This document shows, piece by piece, positions 8,049-15,443 of a stretch of DNA of 64,000 nucleotides (position 1 is the first letter of the stretch; every line of letters starts with the position of its first letter). The notes under the pieces are model-generated. The model had not been told where the DNA came from. It saw only the letters and a program-made list of their open reading frames with translations, and ran no database searches. This stretch comes from a virus. The translations under genes and the position numbers were made by a program. The stretch spans positions 1-64,000 of the IMG/VR virus record IMGVR_UViG_3300009034_000002; one strand, written 5' to 3'.

Positions 8049-8075
8049 CTGCCTCCTTTTAACTGGAACAAAGTT

Positions 8076-8837
8076 CTATATCTTGCTCAGAATCTCAACG
8101 CCGTTTTCTGTTATAGCAACACAATGCTCAAAATGAGCTGACAAATTGCTATCTTTGGTCACCACCGTCCAGCCATCGGAAAGTATCTCTACCTCGCTCG
8201 TGCCAACATTTGCCATGGGTTCAATAGCCAAAATCATTCCATACCTCAAACGTGGTCCGTGTCCGGGCTTACCAAAGTTTGGAATCTCGGGTGCTTCATG
8301 AAGTGACTTACCGATACCGTGGCCCACAAATTTTCTCACTACTGAAAATCCTTTAGACTCTATGTATTCCTGAATAGCAAATGATATGTCAGAAACTCTA
8401 TTGTTATCTACAGCCTTTTCGATACCTAAGTAAAGCGCCTGTTCGGTTGCCTCTATTAAAAGAGCAGTCTCTTTTGAAACTACACCCACCGGTACGGTAA
8501 TAGCGGCATCTCCAAAATATCCATCGTACAATACGCCAAAGTCAAGACTAATAATATCTCCATCTTTTAATATTCGTTTAGAAGGTATACCATGTACCAC
8601 CTCTTCGTTAACCGAAGTGCATAAACTATGAGAGTATCCCATGTAACCTTTAAATGCAGGAAACGCACTCATCTCCATGCAAAGCCTCTCACAACGATCA
8701 TTTAATTCTATTGTTGTAACACCGGGCTTTACTAAAGATTTAATTGCGTCCAGTATCTCTGCAACAATAGCATTACTTTTCCTCACCCTCTCAATCTCCG
8801 AAGGAGATTTTAAGATAATCAGTTTCTTGGTATCCAT
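8076..8837 (-). CDS. map: Methionine aminopeptidase, type I
   Basis: A complete 253-residue type I MetAP, the usual length for bacterial enzymes. The five metal ligands can be placed: Asp in ISLDFG, Asp in FGDAAI, His in VGHGIGKSLHEAP, Glu in AIEPMA and Glu in FEHCVAITENG. The substrate-side motif NEEVVHGIPS is present. It removes the initiator Met from nascent cytoplasmic proteins after deformylation. A phage copy could ensure maturation of abundant virion proteins late in infection, which is inference. No N-terminal zinc finger extension. Confidence 0.95.
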   Translation of the reverse strand: MDTKKLIILKSPSEIERVRKSNAIVAEILDAIKSLVKPGVTTIELNDRCERLCMEMSAFPAFKGYMGYSHSLCTSVNEEVVHGIPSKRILKDGDIISLDFGVLYDGYFGDAAITVPVGVVSKETALLIEATEQALYLGIEKAVDNNRVSDISFAIQEYIESKGFSVVRKFVGHGIGKSLHEAPEIPNFGKPGHGPRLRYGMILAIEPMANVGTSEVEILSDGWTVVTKDSNLSAHFEHCVAITENGVEILSKI

Positions 8838-8870
8838 AGGCTTATCACAACTCTTGTGTTATCTTTTTAC

Positions 8871-9068
8871 TTAAAAAACAAGCGATATCCAAACGGCTAT
8901 AAGTATTGCACACACATAATAAGTCAAAGTTCGAATGCTAACACCTTTTGGTTCCATTGGTTTGTACTGCTCTCCGCGTCTTCCATCACGGATAATATGT
9001 TTACCCTGAAACAATCTGGAATCATCTCCGTAAAGTCTATGGTTATAGTTTGGTCTTACTCTTCTCAT
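8871..9068 (-). CDS. Small single-pass membrane protein, 65 aa
   Basis: Residues 1-45 are basic and polar; residues 46-65 (LTYYVCAILIAVWISLVF) form a C-terminal hydrophobic anchor. The ATG overlaps the stop of the preceding 59-residue gene (ATGA), with GGAG 9 nt upstream. Function unknown. Confidence 0.55.
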   Translation of the reverse strand: MRRVRPNYNHRLYGDDSRLFQGKHIIRDGRRGEQYKPMEPKGVSIRTLTYYVCAILIAVWISLVF

Positions 9069-9244
9069 TTTCCGAGCTCCATGACCGTAATCCCTTTATC
9101 ATATAACTTATTATCCGCGTCAGTATGTACATTAAAATAATCATACAAAGCTAACTTTAGAGTTGATAGACTAAACCAACCCTGATGTGCGGAGTCATAA
9201 AATTTTTCTGCATCAACCAAAACTAAAAACGCTCTTGTTTTCAT
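9065..9244 (-). CDS. Hypothetical small protein, 59 aa
   Basis: A 59-residue ORF (MKTRAFLVLVDAEKFYDS and on). Its ATG overlaps the stop of the heptose nucleotidyltransferase gene (ATGA, with GGAG 8 nt before), and its own stop overlaps the next ATG in the same way, so three genes are translationally coupled. No recognised domain. Confidence 0.6.
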   Translation of the reverse strand: MKTRAFLVLVDAEKFYDSAHQGWFSLSTLKLALYDYFNVHTDADNKLYDKGITVMELGK

Positions 9245-9726
9245 TTTTGTTCTCCTTTAGAACAACTTTGTTCGATAATGCTAGTGGTGGAAGCTCCCTT
9301 TACATAATGTAAGCTTATAACCTCGCCGCCATGATTCTTAACAACGTCGGCTCCAATAATGTTCTCCACTGACCAGTCGCCACCTTTCACCAGCACATGA
9401 GGTACAAGCGACTCAACCACTCTCAGGGGATCCAATTCATCAAAAATTACCACACTGTCAACACATTGAAGTGCAGCCAATACCTCTGCCCGCTCATCTT
9501 GAGGAACCAAGGGTCTTCCCTCGCCTTTTATGGCTCTTGCGGAGCTATCACTATTTATGGCTACAATCAGATGATCACCACAGGTCTTAGCTTCTGCAAG
9601 ATATCGAACATGGCCTACATGTAAAATATCAAAGCAGCCATTGGTAAGAACGACGTGCTTTCCCTCACCCTTGAGTTGGACAACTAAACGTTTCAACTCT
9701 TCTAAGCTTTTAATCTTCTTTCTCAT
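9241..9726 (-). CDS. hldE2: D-beta-D-heptose 1-phosphate adenylyltransferase (HldE domain II)
   Basis: A 161-residue stand-alone nucleotidyltransferase that matches the C-terminal half of HldE/RfaE: TNGCFDILHVGHVRYL contains the HxGH active site, followed by INSDSS, GRPLVPQDERAEVLAAL, VLVKGGDW and the closing ASTTSII. It transfers AMP from ATP to heptose 1-phosphate, giving ADP-D,D-heptose, the donor for LPS core and some S-layer or virion glycans. The kinase partner is encoded at 17665-18618; in many bacteria the two domains are one protein. No GmhA isomerase or GmhB phosphatase is visible, so the host would have to supply those steps. Confidence 0.93.
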   Translation of the reverse strand: MRKKIKSLEELKRLVVQLKGEGKHVVLTNGCFDILHVGHVRYLAEAKTCGDHLIVAINSDSSARAIKGEGRPLVPQDERAEVLAALQCVDSVVIFDELDPLRVVESLVPHVLVKGGDWSVENIIGADVVKNHGGEVISLHYVKGASTTSIIEQSCSKGEQK

Positions 9727-9761
9727 AATCTGAACAATAACCTCTTACACTTTTCACACTT

Positions 9762-9926
9762 TTAAATTTTCCAAAACATGCGACGGCGTATTAGCCATTT
9801 CCATTTAGAAACTCGCATGCTAGTTCCTGGCTCAGTTGACCCACGTTGTCTCATTCTATAACGAATTGCAAGTCCTCTATCCTGTGTAAGTTTGTCCTGA
9901 CAAATGACGGTTCGATGAGTTGTAAT
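9762..9926 (-). CDS. Candidate 54-aa basic protein with ATT start
   Basis: An open frame ends at a TAA (9762) after 54 codons. It has an internal ATG (9854) without ribosome site. Upstream, GAGGAGG sits 7 nt before an in-frame ATT (9926), and no ATG, GTG or TTG lies between. From there the product is strongly basic (RGLAIRYRMRQRG, then VSKWKWLIRRRMFWKI). It overlaps the end of the preceding ORF. The ribosome site argues for the unusual start; a frameshift linking it to the 9877-10089 ORF is the alternative. Confidence 0.4.
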   Translation of the reverse strand: MTTHRTVICQDKLTQDRGLAIRYRMRQRGSTEPGTSMRVSKWKWLIRRRMFWKI

Positions 9927-10089
9927 TAGACTTCCTCCTCAGTATGCCTGTGGAAGAAGTTTTATTGTCAACCTTATACCAACAGAATAAAAGTAGTCGA
10001 CAAAGCCACCATTTCCACTTAGGCACAACATGATTATCAATGCAGTAAACAAAGTCATATCCAACAAATTCAGGTTCACCTAAGCTCAT
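9877..10089 (-). CDS. Hypothetical protein, 70 aa
   Basis: Unrecognised protein. Residues 1-45 include the aromatic and Cys-rich stretch KWKWWLCRLLLFCWYKV; the last 30 residues are serine- and asparagine-rich and overlap another open frame, so the true C-terminus is uncertain. Its ATG overlaps the upstream stop (ATGA) behind GGAGG. Function unknown. Confidence 0.5.
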   Translation of the reverse strand: MSLGEPEFVGYDFVYCIDNHVVPKWKWWLCRLLLFCWYKVDNKTSSTGILRRKSNYNSSNRHLSGQTYTG

Positions 10090-10343
10090 ATCTCATTTCC
10101 TCCATTTTTAGTGCTAGTGTGAGCGCTTTTTACAACGACCTTGTGATTCTTTATAAAGAAATGAATCACATCATTACATTTAGCACACTTAAAACTAATC
10201 CTTGTGAAGTCACCATTCATGTCACACGAGAATGGAATTAGAAAGCCTTTGCATGTAAATGGTGGCTTCCTCTCCACTATCCTCTCACAGACAGCATGAT
10301 AGTAGTAAGTGTTCTCAACACTTTTTATGGGTTTGAAGTACAT
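10086..10343 (-). CDS. Hypothetical zinc-ribbon-like protein, 85 aa
   Basis: Unrecognised protein with FKCAKCND near residues 53-60 and earlier single cysteines (VCERI, FTCKG, SCDMN), probably one zinc site. The stop codon overlaps the next gene's ATG. No function can be assigned. Confidence 0.55.
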   Translation of the reverse strand: MYFKPIKSVENTYYYHAVCERIVERKPPFTCKGFLIPFSCDMNGDFTRISFKCAKCNDVIHFFIKNHKVVVKSAHTSTKNGGNEI

Positions 10344-10373
10344 TTCTACATGCCTCCTTTATAATCAATGGTC

Positions 10374-10583
10374 TTATCTCAACTTTAGTTTAATAAGCCA
10401 GAACGGAACAACAATTGGCCACAGAAGAGGAATCAGTCCGAAGAATACAATTTTAAAACCTAACCTAAGATCGCCCGGACCAAGTGCTCCCCAGAGTATA
10501 TAAAACAATAACAAGCAGCCCAAGGTCACGCAAACTCCGATACCATAGACAATTCCGCCTAAGAACAGTAAAGTTTCAAACAT
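10374..10583 (-). CDS. Small two-pass membrane protein, 69 aa
   Basis: Two hydrophobic segments are clear: about residues 3-33 (LLFLGGIVYGIGVCVTLGCL and on) and 43-64 (FKIVFFGLIPLLWPIVVPF), joined by a short GALGPGDLRLG loop. The C-terminus KLKLR is basic, so it probably faces the cytoplasm. The size and hairpin topology fit holin-like proteins, but nothing else supports that and it lies in the early-type region. Confidence 0.55.
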   Translation of the reverse strand: MFETLLFLGGIVYGIGVCVTLGCLLLFYILWGALGPGDLRLGFKIVFFGLIPLLWPIVVPFWLIKLKLR

Positions 10584-10587
10584 TCCG

Positions 10588-10761
10588 TTAATTCTCCTTT
10601 CGTTTACGACGCGTTCTTTTATCTTTTGAAACAGACCGCCCGGTAGAGAAATCCTTCAATGCACTAAGATCAGCCTGACGATAAAGATAATTACTTGAAT
10701 TTATATCATCCCAAGTCAAATCCGTTGGACCTGGTTTTCTAACTATAAAGAATCTAATCAT
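10588..10761 (-). CDS. Hypothetical small basic protein, 57 aa
   Basis: A 57-residue ORF starting MIRFFIVRKPGPTDLTWDD and ending in a very basic tail (KDKRTRRKRKEN). Its ATG lies within the last codons of the radical SAM gene, with GGAGG about 9 nt upstream. Function unknown; the tail could bind nucleic acid. Confidence 0.5.
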   Translation of the reverse strand: MIRFFIVRKPGPTDLTWDDINSSNYLYRQADLSALKDFSTGRSVSKDKRTRRKRKEN

Positions 10762-11503
10762 GACCAACAGCCTCCTTTAGATCTATACTTAGTCTATCCA
10801 TGGTTACAAAGTACTCTCTTAAACAGTTGCCACAATGCCGACAGGCTGTTGTACCTAGTGCACCTTCCATCTTACCACATGAGTAAACCCATTTATTAAA
10901 CTTATATCTCGACATCACACGTTCCCATGCCTTGGTTGTAATTGCCCAATAAGAATTTAAAGTACGTTTACGGAATGTATAATTCCTTTTATGCCTAGCA
11001 GGAATAGTTTGAGTAAAGTAAGCCATAAAGGTAAGTATAATAGGTACTCCTAATATGCCGTAGTAGCTTACTACCATGTCAACTAAATGTAAATTCCAAG
11101 TATTAGTTCTTACTCTAACAAACATTAAGTTCTTTGGAGGAACAACATAGTAAGCTTCACTATCGGTCATCTCCCCCGGGTTAACTGTAAGAACTACAGG
11201 TGCATCAAACTTGTCAAGGAAAAGAGGGATTGCAGTATTGTAGAATTTTTGAGGAAAGTGTGAAACATCCTTCATTACAAGATGCATATTAACAGAACTA
11301 TCATTGCCATCATTCACTCTAACGACTCTATGTCCTACTTGTTCTAATGTTGGCATGTTAGGTAAGTTTTCTGTAAGTGGTTCAAGGTAAGATCGTCCTG
11401 ACTGAAAGAAACAATCTTCACACTTATTTGGACATGTTCCCTTTTGAGGAATACAACAAATAATTCCACTGTCTACAGTCTTTGGATTCACTTTATAAGC
11501 CAT
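10754..11503 (-). CDS. Radical SAM-like protein with extra C-terminal Cys cluster
   Basis: Residues near 24-31 read CPNKCEDC, the CxxxCxxC spacing that holds the 4Fe-4S cluster of radical SAM enzymes, followed by the aromatic FFQSGRSYLEP. Near the C-terminus a second cluster, CGKMEGALGTTACRHCGNC, supplies four cysteines as in enzymes with an auxiliary cluster. The 249-residue length and the alternating strands (APVVLTVNPG, LMFVRVRTN, VPIILTFMAYF) are compatible with a partial TIM barrel. Radical SAM enzymes generate a 5'-deoxyadenosyl radical; the substrate is unknown. It follows a Cys-rich 137-residue gene by 5 nt, which may be its partner. Confidence 0.7.
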   Translation of the reverse strand: MAYKVNPKTVDSGIICCIPQKGTCPNKCEDCFFQSGRSYLEPLTENLPNMPTLEQVGHRVVRVNDGNDSSVNMHLVMKDVSHFPQKFYNTAIPLFLDKFDAPVVLTVNPGEMTDSEAYYVVPPKNLMFVRVRTNTWNLHLVDMVVSYYGILGVPIILTFMAYFTQTIPARHKRNYTFRKRTLNSYWAITTKAWERVMSRYKFNKWVYSCGKMEGALGTTACRHCGNCLREYFVTMDRLSIDLKEAVGHD

Positions 11504-11508
11504 AGTTC

Positions 11509-11922
11509 TTAATACCTCCTCTTCTTACAACCTTTACACGGCTTCTTTTTCTGAGCGTCAACTGCGGAAACATCCTCAATCAGATCTTGTTTTTCTAGTT
11601 CCTGTATGGATTCCTGCCCATGGTTAAAAACATTAACAGTAGTAGACGCTTTTCTTATGCCTTCTACTACAGCTGATGTTATTAACTCACAAAGTTCTTC
11701 CTTTCCACATGCAAACTTATACTCAAACGTTCGACCCCCTGAAACATTGTAAGGCTTACTTGTAGGCGGTTGAGGCCGCGGATAATATTTTTGTAAATCA
11801 CATTTGCTACAAGCTTGGGTTTGTAAACAACATTGTCTTCGAAAGTATCCTAGCAACTTAGGTCTACTTTCCGAAAGACAGCTACCACTAACACCAAGAT
11901 AGATACAGTTAATTCTTCTCAT
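11509..11922 (-). CDS. Cys-rich hypothetical protein next to radical SAM gene
   Basis: A 137-residue protein with many cysteines: CIYLG and SCLSES near the N-terminus, QCCLQTQACSKC around 30-41, FACGKEELC in the middle, and a basic tail with CKGCKKRRY. The first half resembles a CxxC-rich cluster-binding region, the second half contains a helix and an acidic linker. It lies 5 nt before the radical SAM gene, so it may be a substrate, carrier or electron donor for it, or an unrelated zinc protein. Not recognised. Confidence 0.55.
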   Translation of the reverse strand: MRRINCIYLGVSGSCLSESRPKLLGYFRRQCCLQTQACSKCDLQKYYPRPQPPTSKPYNVSGGRTFEYKFACGKEELCELITSAVVEGIRKASTTVNVFNHGQESIQELEKQDLIEDVSAVDAQKKKPCKGCKKRRY

Positions 11923-12211
11923 CGATATTCACCCCCGTTGGATTTCTGTCAATTACTTTACTTACTACAACGGTCCTTCCAACATTTTCAAGTGGCATTA
12001 GAGGTAAGTTTATCAACAGGTTATCCTTATCTTCATCAATTACAATTACCTGTATGGCGTCTTCAAAACTCTTCGGTCCCCTACGGATCAACTTGGAGTA
12101 CCGAGGAACGAAAAATGAAACCATACCATCATTTACGGTTGATATGGAAACGGCGTACTCCTCTGGAAACTGACCGGAAGTAATTACACACCCTATCCAA
12201 CTTTTTCTCAT
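11909..12211 (-). CDS. Hypothetical protein, 100 aa
   Basis: The frame is open to 12361, but TAGGAGG lies 9 nt before the ATG at 12211 (MRKSWIGCVITSG) and a longer version would overlap the membrane-protein gene by more than 130 nt, so I use 12211. The product is mostly beta strand (AVSISTVNDGMVSFFVP, then IQVIVIDED). It overlaps the next gene by 14 nt. Function unknown. Confidence 0.55.
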   Translation of the reverse strand: MRKSWIGCVITSGQFPEEYAVSISTVNDGMVSFFVPRYSKLIRRGPKSFEDAIQVIVIDEDKDNLLINLPLMPLENVGRTVVVSKVIDRNPTGVNIDEKN

Positions 12212-12224
12212 ACAAAAAAACCTC

Positions 12225-12620
12225 CTAAGCGGGGGGACCGGAACTGTTGATACCCTCGAACGTATTGGATACTTTAAAGTTTGATCTTTCACCAATTCCA
12301 GGTTTAGACTCAAAAACTGACCTGACTTTCTTAACGACGGATCGGAACGCACATTTGCCAAGTGGAAGGAGTAACAACAACATAGTTACGCCTGTTATTA
12401 TCATGAAGTATTCAAGATACAACATGGTATAATAAACCTCCGCATGAGCATACACATAATCCGCGCCCGGATAAAACTTTGGAAGGTTCCAAAACCATGC
12501 TCCCCACTGAGATGCAGATACCCTTGCACCTGTAATGCCATAATGACAAAAGGGCGGGAAAATAGTGGCAGCAAAAAGTGGCGCTAAGTAAGCTAAAATA
12601 GCTAGTATTAATTTCTTCAC
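12225..12620 (-). CDS. Membrane protein, 131 aa
   Basis: An N-terminal hydrophobic segment (KLILAILAYLAPLFAATIF) could be a signal anchor. After a 40-residue aromatic loop, a second long hydrophobic segment (YFMIITGVTMLLLLLPLG) precedes a basic cytoplasmic tail. This suggests a two-pass inner-membrane protein with an external loop of about 45 residues. No family recognised. Confidence 0.6.
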   Translation of the reverse strand: MKKLILAILAYLAPLFAATIFPPFCHYGITGARVSASQWGAWFWNLPKFYPGADYVYAHAEVYYTMLYLEYFMIITGVTMLLLLLPLGKCAFRSVVKKVRSVFESKPGIGERSNFKVSNTFEGINSSGPPA

Positions 12621-12631
12621 TTCATCACCTC

Positions 12632-12901
12632 CTAAACAATTCCTTTATACCCTTCAGTAGCAAAGTACTTATGTTTAACTTTCCAAATTGCTTTAACTAG
12701 TTCATCACACGCAGGCTTGTTGGGACAGCCTTTACAGAAGTCGGGTGCCTTGCCAATGTAAAATTCTCCGGCCAAGCACTTCAACAACTTCTTAAGCTTA
12801 GTGCTCTGACTTGGCCTACGGGGCTTAAGAACTCTCTCAGCCGTCATACAAGCTTCTTCACATTCTTCAATTAGTTGCTCATCTAATAGCTCATCCATCA
12901 C
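12632..12901 (-). CDS. Hypothetical protein with GCPNKPAC cluster
   Basis: An 89-residue protein. An acidic N-terminus (MMDELLDEQLIEECEEAC) is followed by a basic helix and then FCKGCPNKPACDEL, which supplies three or four cysteines for a metal site. Unrecognised. Confidence 0.55.
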   Translation of the reverse strand: MMDELLDEQLIEECEEACMTAERVLKPRRPSQSTKLKKLLKCLAGEFYIGKAPDFCKGCPNKPACDELVKAIWKVKHKYFATEGYKGIV

Positions 12902-12942
12902 TTAATAGCCTTTTCCTTAATTAATTGAGTTGCCATCGTCAA

Positions 12943-13161
12943 TCATGGTTCCAACCTTCGAATGTGATCGGCAACGATATCAGCTAACTCATCAAACGAG
13001 ATGCCAAAGTGTACAGTCAAATCCTTAAAGGTCATCTCAAGACTATGAATGTGACCACATAGAACTTCGCCAAAATCGAAACTCCTACAGCCAATAACAG
13101 GTATTAAACAATTTCCATGTTCTTTTACAATTCTTTTTCTAAGTTTATCAACTCGTTTCAT
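12943..13161 (-). CDS. Hypothetical protein, 72 aa
   Basis: Unrecognised. The basic start KRVDKLRKRIVKEHG is followed by cysteines at NCLIPV, IGCRSF and VLCGHIHS, and by a helix ELADIVADHIRRLEP. It overlaps the upstream gene by 14 nt. Function unknown. Confidence 0.5.
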   Translation of the reverse strand: MKRVDKLRKRIVKEHGNCLIPVIGCRSFDFGEVLCGHIHSLEMTFKDLTVHFGISFDELADIVADHIRRLEP

Positions 13162-13429
13162 GTTTGATATCAGTTACATGCAACAAGGCATCACAGTAGA
13201 TTTTCTGCAACCTTATTTTAATTGGACAACCTTTCAAGTGTGTGTTGAAGTGAATGCAACACTTCAAAGTTTCAAGTGAATCAATGGTACGCCTTCCTTC
13301 ATAAACACTACAATTAAAGATTCTTCCAGCACCAATATGTGCTAAACATGTTGCACGCCCATGATCGTCTTGATATGTACCTGGCAATTCACAATACCAA
13401 CAGAATGCAGCTGCTATTTTGTTATCCAT
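13148..13429 (-). CDS. Cys/His-rich hypothetical protein
   Basis: A 93-residue protein from the ATG at 13429, chosen because AGGAGGAG lies just upstream; the frame is open for seven more codons. FCWYCEL gives a CxxC, and ATCLAHIG, NCSVYE, KCCIHFNTH and GCPIKI add more Cys and His, enough for two zinc sites. It overlaps the next gene by 14 nt. Not recognised. Confidence 0.5.
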   Translation of the reverse strand: MDNKIAAAFCWYCELPGTYQDDHGRATCLAHIGAGRIFNCSVYEGRRTIDSLETLKCCIHFNTHLKGCPIKIRLQKIYCDALLHVTDIKHETS

Positions 13430-13433
13430 ATAT

Positions 13434-13805
13434 TTACTCCTCCTTAGCATGCAGCCTTAACAATATATTTAAAAATTTAACGCCTTTAGCAAAGGAATAA
13501 GTGACAATATTACTTATTTCTTCAGCAAACTTGAGGTACTTATCATCCTTTTCATTAACGAAAATGATGAATTTTCCTTTAGCCTCCGCTCGGCTAATTT
13601 CAATACAAAGGCCATAGCCACCTGGATTTGACTTTTCCAAGTATGCAAATAAGATGTCACATTCATCAACACCCTTTAAATCCTTCCTGAAAAAATTACC
13701 TGATTGCCATGACCGAGGATCCAGAAAAATACAACCGGGAACAGCTGTCATAACAACATCTTGCCAATTTGAATGTAACCCGCCCGACAAGAAAACCTTT
13801 TTCAT
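13434..13805 (-). CDS. Nucleoside 2-deoxyribosyltransferase-like protein
   Basis: A 123-residue Rossmann-like protein with the family order: FLSGGLHSNWQ at the start, FLDPRSW, then CDILFAYLEKSNPGGYGLCIEISRA and a final KFIIFVNE strand. In the family the Asp of the CD-I element and the Glu in the EI helix form the active site that exchanges bases between deoxyribonucleosides or hydrolyses deoxynucleotides. Phage versions may act in nucleotide salvage or in removing particular nucleotides. It is about 20 residues shorter than bacterial enzymes. Substrate cannot be inferred. Confidence 0.65.
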   Translation of the reverse strand: MKKVFLSGGLHSNWQDVVMTAVPGCIFLDPRSWQSGNFFRKDLKGVDECDILFAYLEKSNPGGYGLCIEISRAEAKGKFIIFVNEKDDKYLKFAEEISNIVTYSFAKGVKFLNILLRLHAKEE

Positions 13806-13826
13806 TTGTAACCTCCCATACGTAGA

Positions 13827-14003
13827 TTAGTCTGACCTTCCGGCTTGGTTCAATGATTCTCCAATATAGGTAATTCCCAATAAATTAGCGGCCAAAGCTA
13901 CGGTTAGACTCCAAAACTGCCAACTACCCATACTCATAGTTCCCCACACGGTAGCAACAAGAACAGTAGACACGACAGTCAGCATTAAAGTTCCTGTGTT
14001 CAT
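13827..14003 (-). CDS. Small membrane protein, 58 aa
   Basis: The ATG at 14003 is chosen because GAGGAGG lies 6 nt upstream; an open frame runs back to 14042. Two hydrophobic stretches (LMLTVVSTVLVATVWG and FWSLTVALAANLLGITYI) suggest a two-pass protein with a very short loop. Function unknown. Confidence 0.5.
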   Translation of the reverse strand: MNTGTLMLTVVSTVLVATVWGTMSMGSWQFWSLTVALAANLLGITYIGESLNQAGRSD

Positions 14004-14017
14004 ATCAAACCTCCTCA

Positions 14018-14266
14018 TTAAATAGACAAAATTTGATCCCAAAAACTATCGGACTTTTCTCCAAGTAACTTTTGGACTTTCTCACAGATCTCTAAGATAT
14101 ACTCCTTTGGTACATCTTCCCCCCTAAGCATTTTCCACAGCATTAGGTCACCTCTTAATACCTTTGATGCTCTTAGGTCATCCGGATCTCCCGAACGTTC
14201 TGCCTTTGCAATAAACATTAAGAGCTGCTGACTTAACTGTACTCTAATTTTATATGGAATTTCCAT
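14018..14266 (-). CDS. Hypothetical helical protein, 82 aa
   Basis: Unrecognised protein, largely helical (RVQLSQQLLMFIAKAE and EDVPKEYILEICEKVQKLL). The first base of its ATG is also the last base of the preceding gene's stop. It precedes a small membrane protein. Function unknown. Confidence 0.5.
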   Translation of the reverse strand: MEIPYKIRVQLSQQLLMFIAKAERSGDPDDLRASKVLRGDLMLWKMLRGEDVPKEYILEICEKVQKLLGEKSDSFWDQILSI

Positions 14267-14583
14267 TACCTTTTCTCCTCCTTAACCCCTTGTAGTATAT
14301 ATTTGAGAATCGATGTGTCACACGTCTTTTCTTTATAATATACATCTGAAGTCTCTTTATCTAAAATAAGAAGTGTGCGTCCATCTTGCAACATTATATC
14401 TCCCTCCTGTACAAAGTGACCACAGCAAGAACCCCGCATGTCAATTCCAGATTTCTGCAAAGCACAAACAATATCTGCAATACAACTATCTACCTTTGCG
14501 TCCTTCCAACGGTCCTTACCGGTACATGACAAATCGGCTGGCACCTTAACTCTTACCGGTTTTATAGTTCCACACTTACACAT
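14266..14583 (-). CDS. CCGH-motif phage protein, paralogue of 7755-8048
   Basis: A 105-residue protein with DSCIADIVCALQKSGID, SCCGHF and LQDGRTLLILD, in the same order and spacing as the protein at 7755-8048. It has an extra N-terminal strand with CKCG. The shared Cys-helix and CCGH suggest a common metal site. Function unknown; the two copies lie 6 kb apart within the small-gene region. Confidence 0.6.
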   Translation of the reverse strand: MCKCGTIKPVRVKVPADLSCTGKDRWKDAKVDSCIADIVCALQKSGIDMRGSCCGHFVQEGDIMLQDGRTLLILDKETSDVYYKEKTCDTSILKYILQGVKEEKR

Positions 14584-14585
14584 GG

Positions 14586-14840
14586 CTACTCTAACCTCCT
14601 GGGGGTCACTTTCCTGGTTATTGAATCAAAGGTCATTTCATACTCCGGGATCGGACCGGAACCATTGTATTCCTCAAATTTGTTCCAGGTTGCAATATAA
14701 AACAACAAATCGTTCGGAAAACAAAAATGTAAAAATCTTTCAATAACTGAAATGCCATTTTCCTCCAATATCTTTTCAAGTTCGTTGCCGCTTCCGTGAG
14801 TCAGAAAACACATGGAAACCTTAAATTTGCCAATTTTCAT
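14586..14840 (-). CDS. Hypothetical protein, 84 aa
   Basis: Unrecognised. An alpha/beta N-terminal half (KVSMCFLTHGSG, then LEKILEENGISVIERF) is followed by a region rich in aromatic residues. It starts 15 nt after the preceding stop, and the next gene begins 2 nt after its stop. No motif seen. Confidence 0.5.
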   Translation of the reverse strand: MKIGKFKVSMCFLTHGSGNELEKILEENGISVIERFLHFCFPNDLLFYIATWNKFEEYNGSGPIPEYEMTFDSITRKVTPRRLE

Positions 14841-14854
14841 TTTACAACTCCTCT

Positions 14855-15127
14855 TTAGCTCTTCTCACGTTTGAGCAAATACTGTAACTTTGCAATACGT
14901 TTGAGCATACTGGTGAATTCTCTAATTACTTCCGGATAGTGCGTTATGAGTTCTGAAGCAATTCGACGTGCTTCACAAACGTTCTTGACATGATCAAGTG
15001 ACAAGGATTGTTCCTTGCTCGCCTTGAACCTTGCTAGTGTACAGGCAATAATTTTAATCAAAATTGGCTGATCTGACCAAAGTTCCGCATGATTTTTGTT
15101 AAGCACAATGGTGACACCTCTCTTCAA
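14855..15127 (-). CDS. Hypothetical helical protein, 90 aa
   Basis: A short N-terminal strand (GVTIVLNKNHAELW) is followed by helices (ILIKIIACTLARFKA, then IREFTSMLKRIAKLQYLL). The ATG overlaps the stop of the Cys-rich gene before it. Function unknown. Confidence 0.5.
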   Translation of the reverse strand: MKRGVTIVLNKNHAELWSDQPILIKIIACTLARFKASKEQSLSLDHVKNVCEARRIASELITHYPEVIREFTSMLKRIAKLQYLLKREKS

Positions 15128-15399
15128 CTTTTGTACAAATAGGCTTTCCTAGTACAGAAACAATGCTTTGAACATGAATAATAAATTTCCGTATCGGCAA
15201 AAAAGCTGTAAACGCCGCCTCGCCAGTTGAGTTTCCGCTTTAACACGGGACTACAATACGCATAGCATTCATTAAGACAACAAAAGCACCATTTTTCCCA
15301 TCGCCAGTGGAAGTTTTTTCCTATACACTGCTTAAATAAAGTTGGAAAGTACTTCCGTAAAACTCGTTGCCATTTTGGTGTGTAGCCACTACAACCCAT
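15124..15399 (-). CDS. Cys-rich hypothetical protein, 91 aa
   Basis: Eleven cysteines in 91 residues, mostly in two clusters: WCFCCLNECYAYC in the middle and YSCSKHCFC near the end. This spacing could hold two zinc ions. The N-terminus is basic and aromatic (KWQRVLRKYF). Its stop overlaps the next ATG. Unrecognised. Confidence 0.5.
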   Translation of the reverse strand: MGCSGYTPKWQRVLRKYFPTLFKQCIGKNFHWRWEKWCFCCLNECYAYCSPVLKRKLNWRGGVYSFFADTEIYYSCSKHCFCTRKAYLYKS

Positions 15400-15443
15400 A
15401 TGTTTACCTCCTTATTAACACTCTGAGACTTAAGACTTAACCA

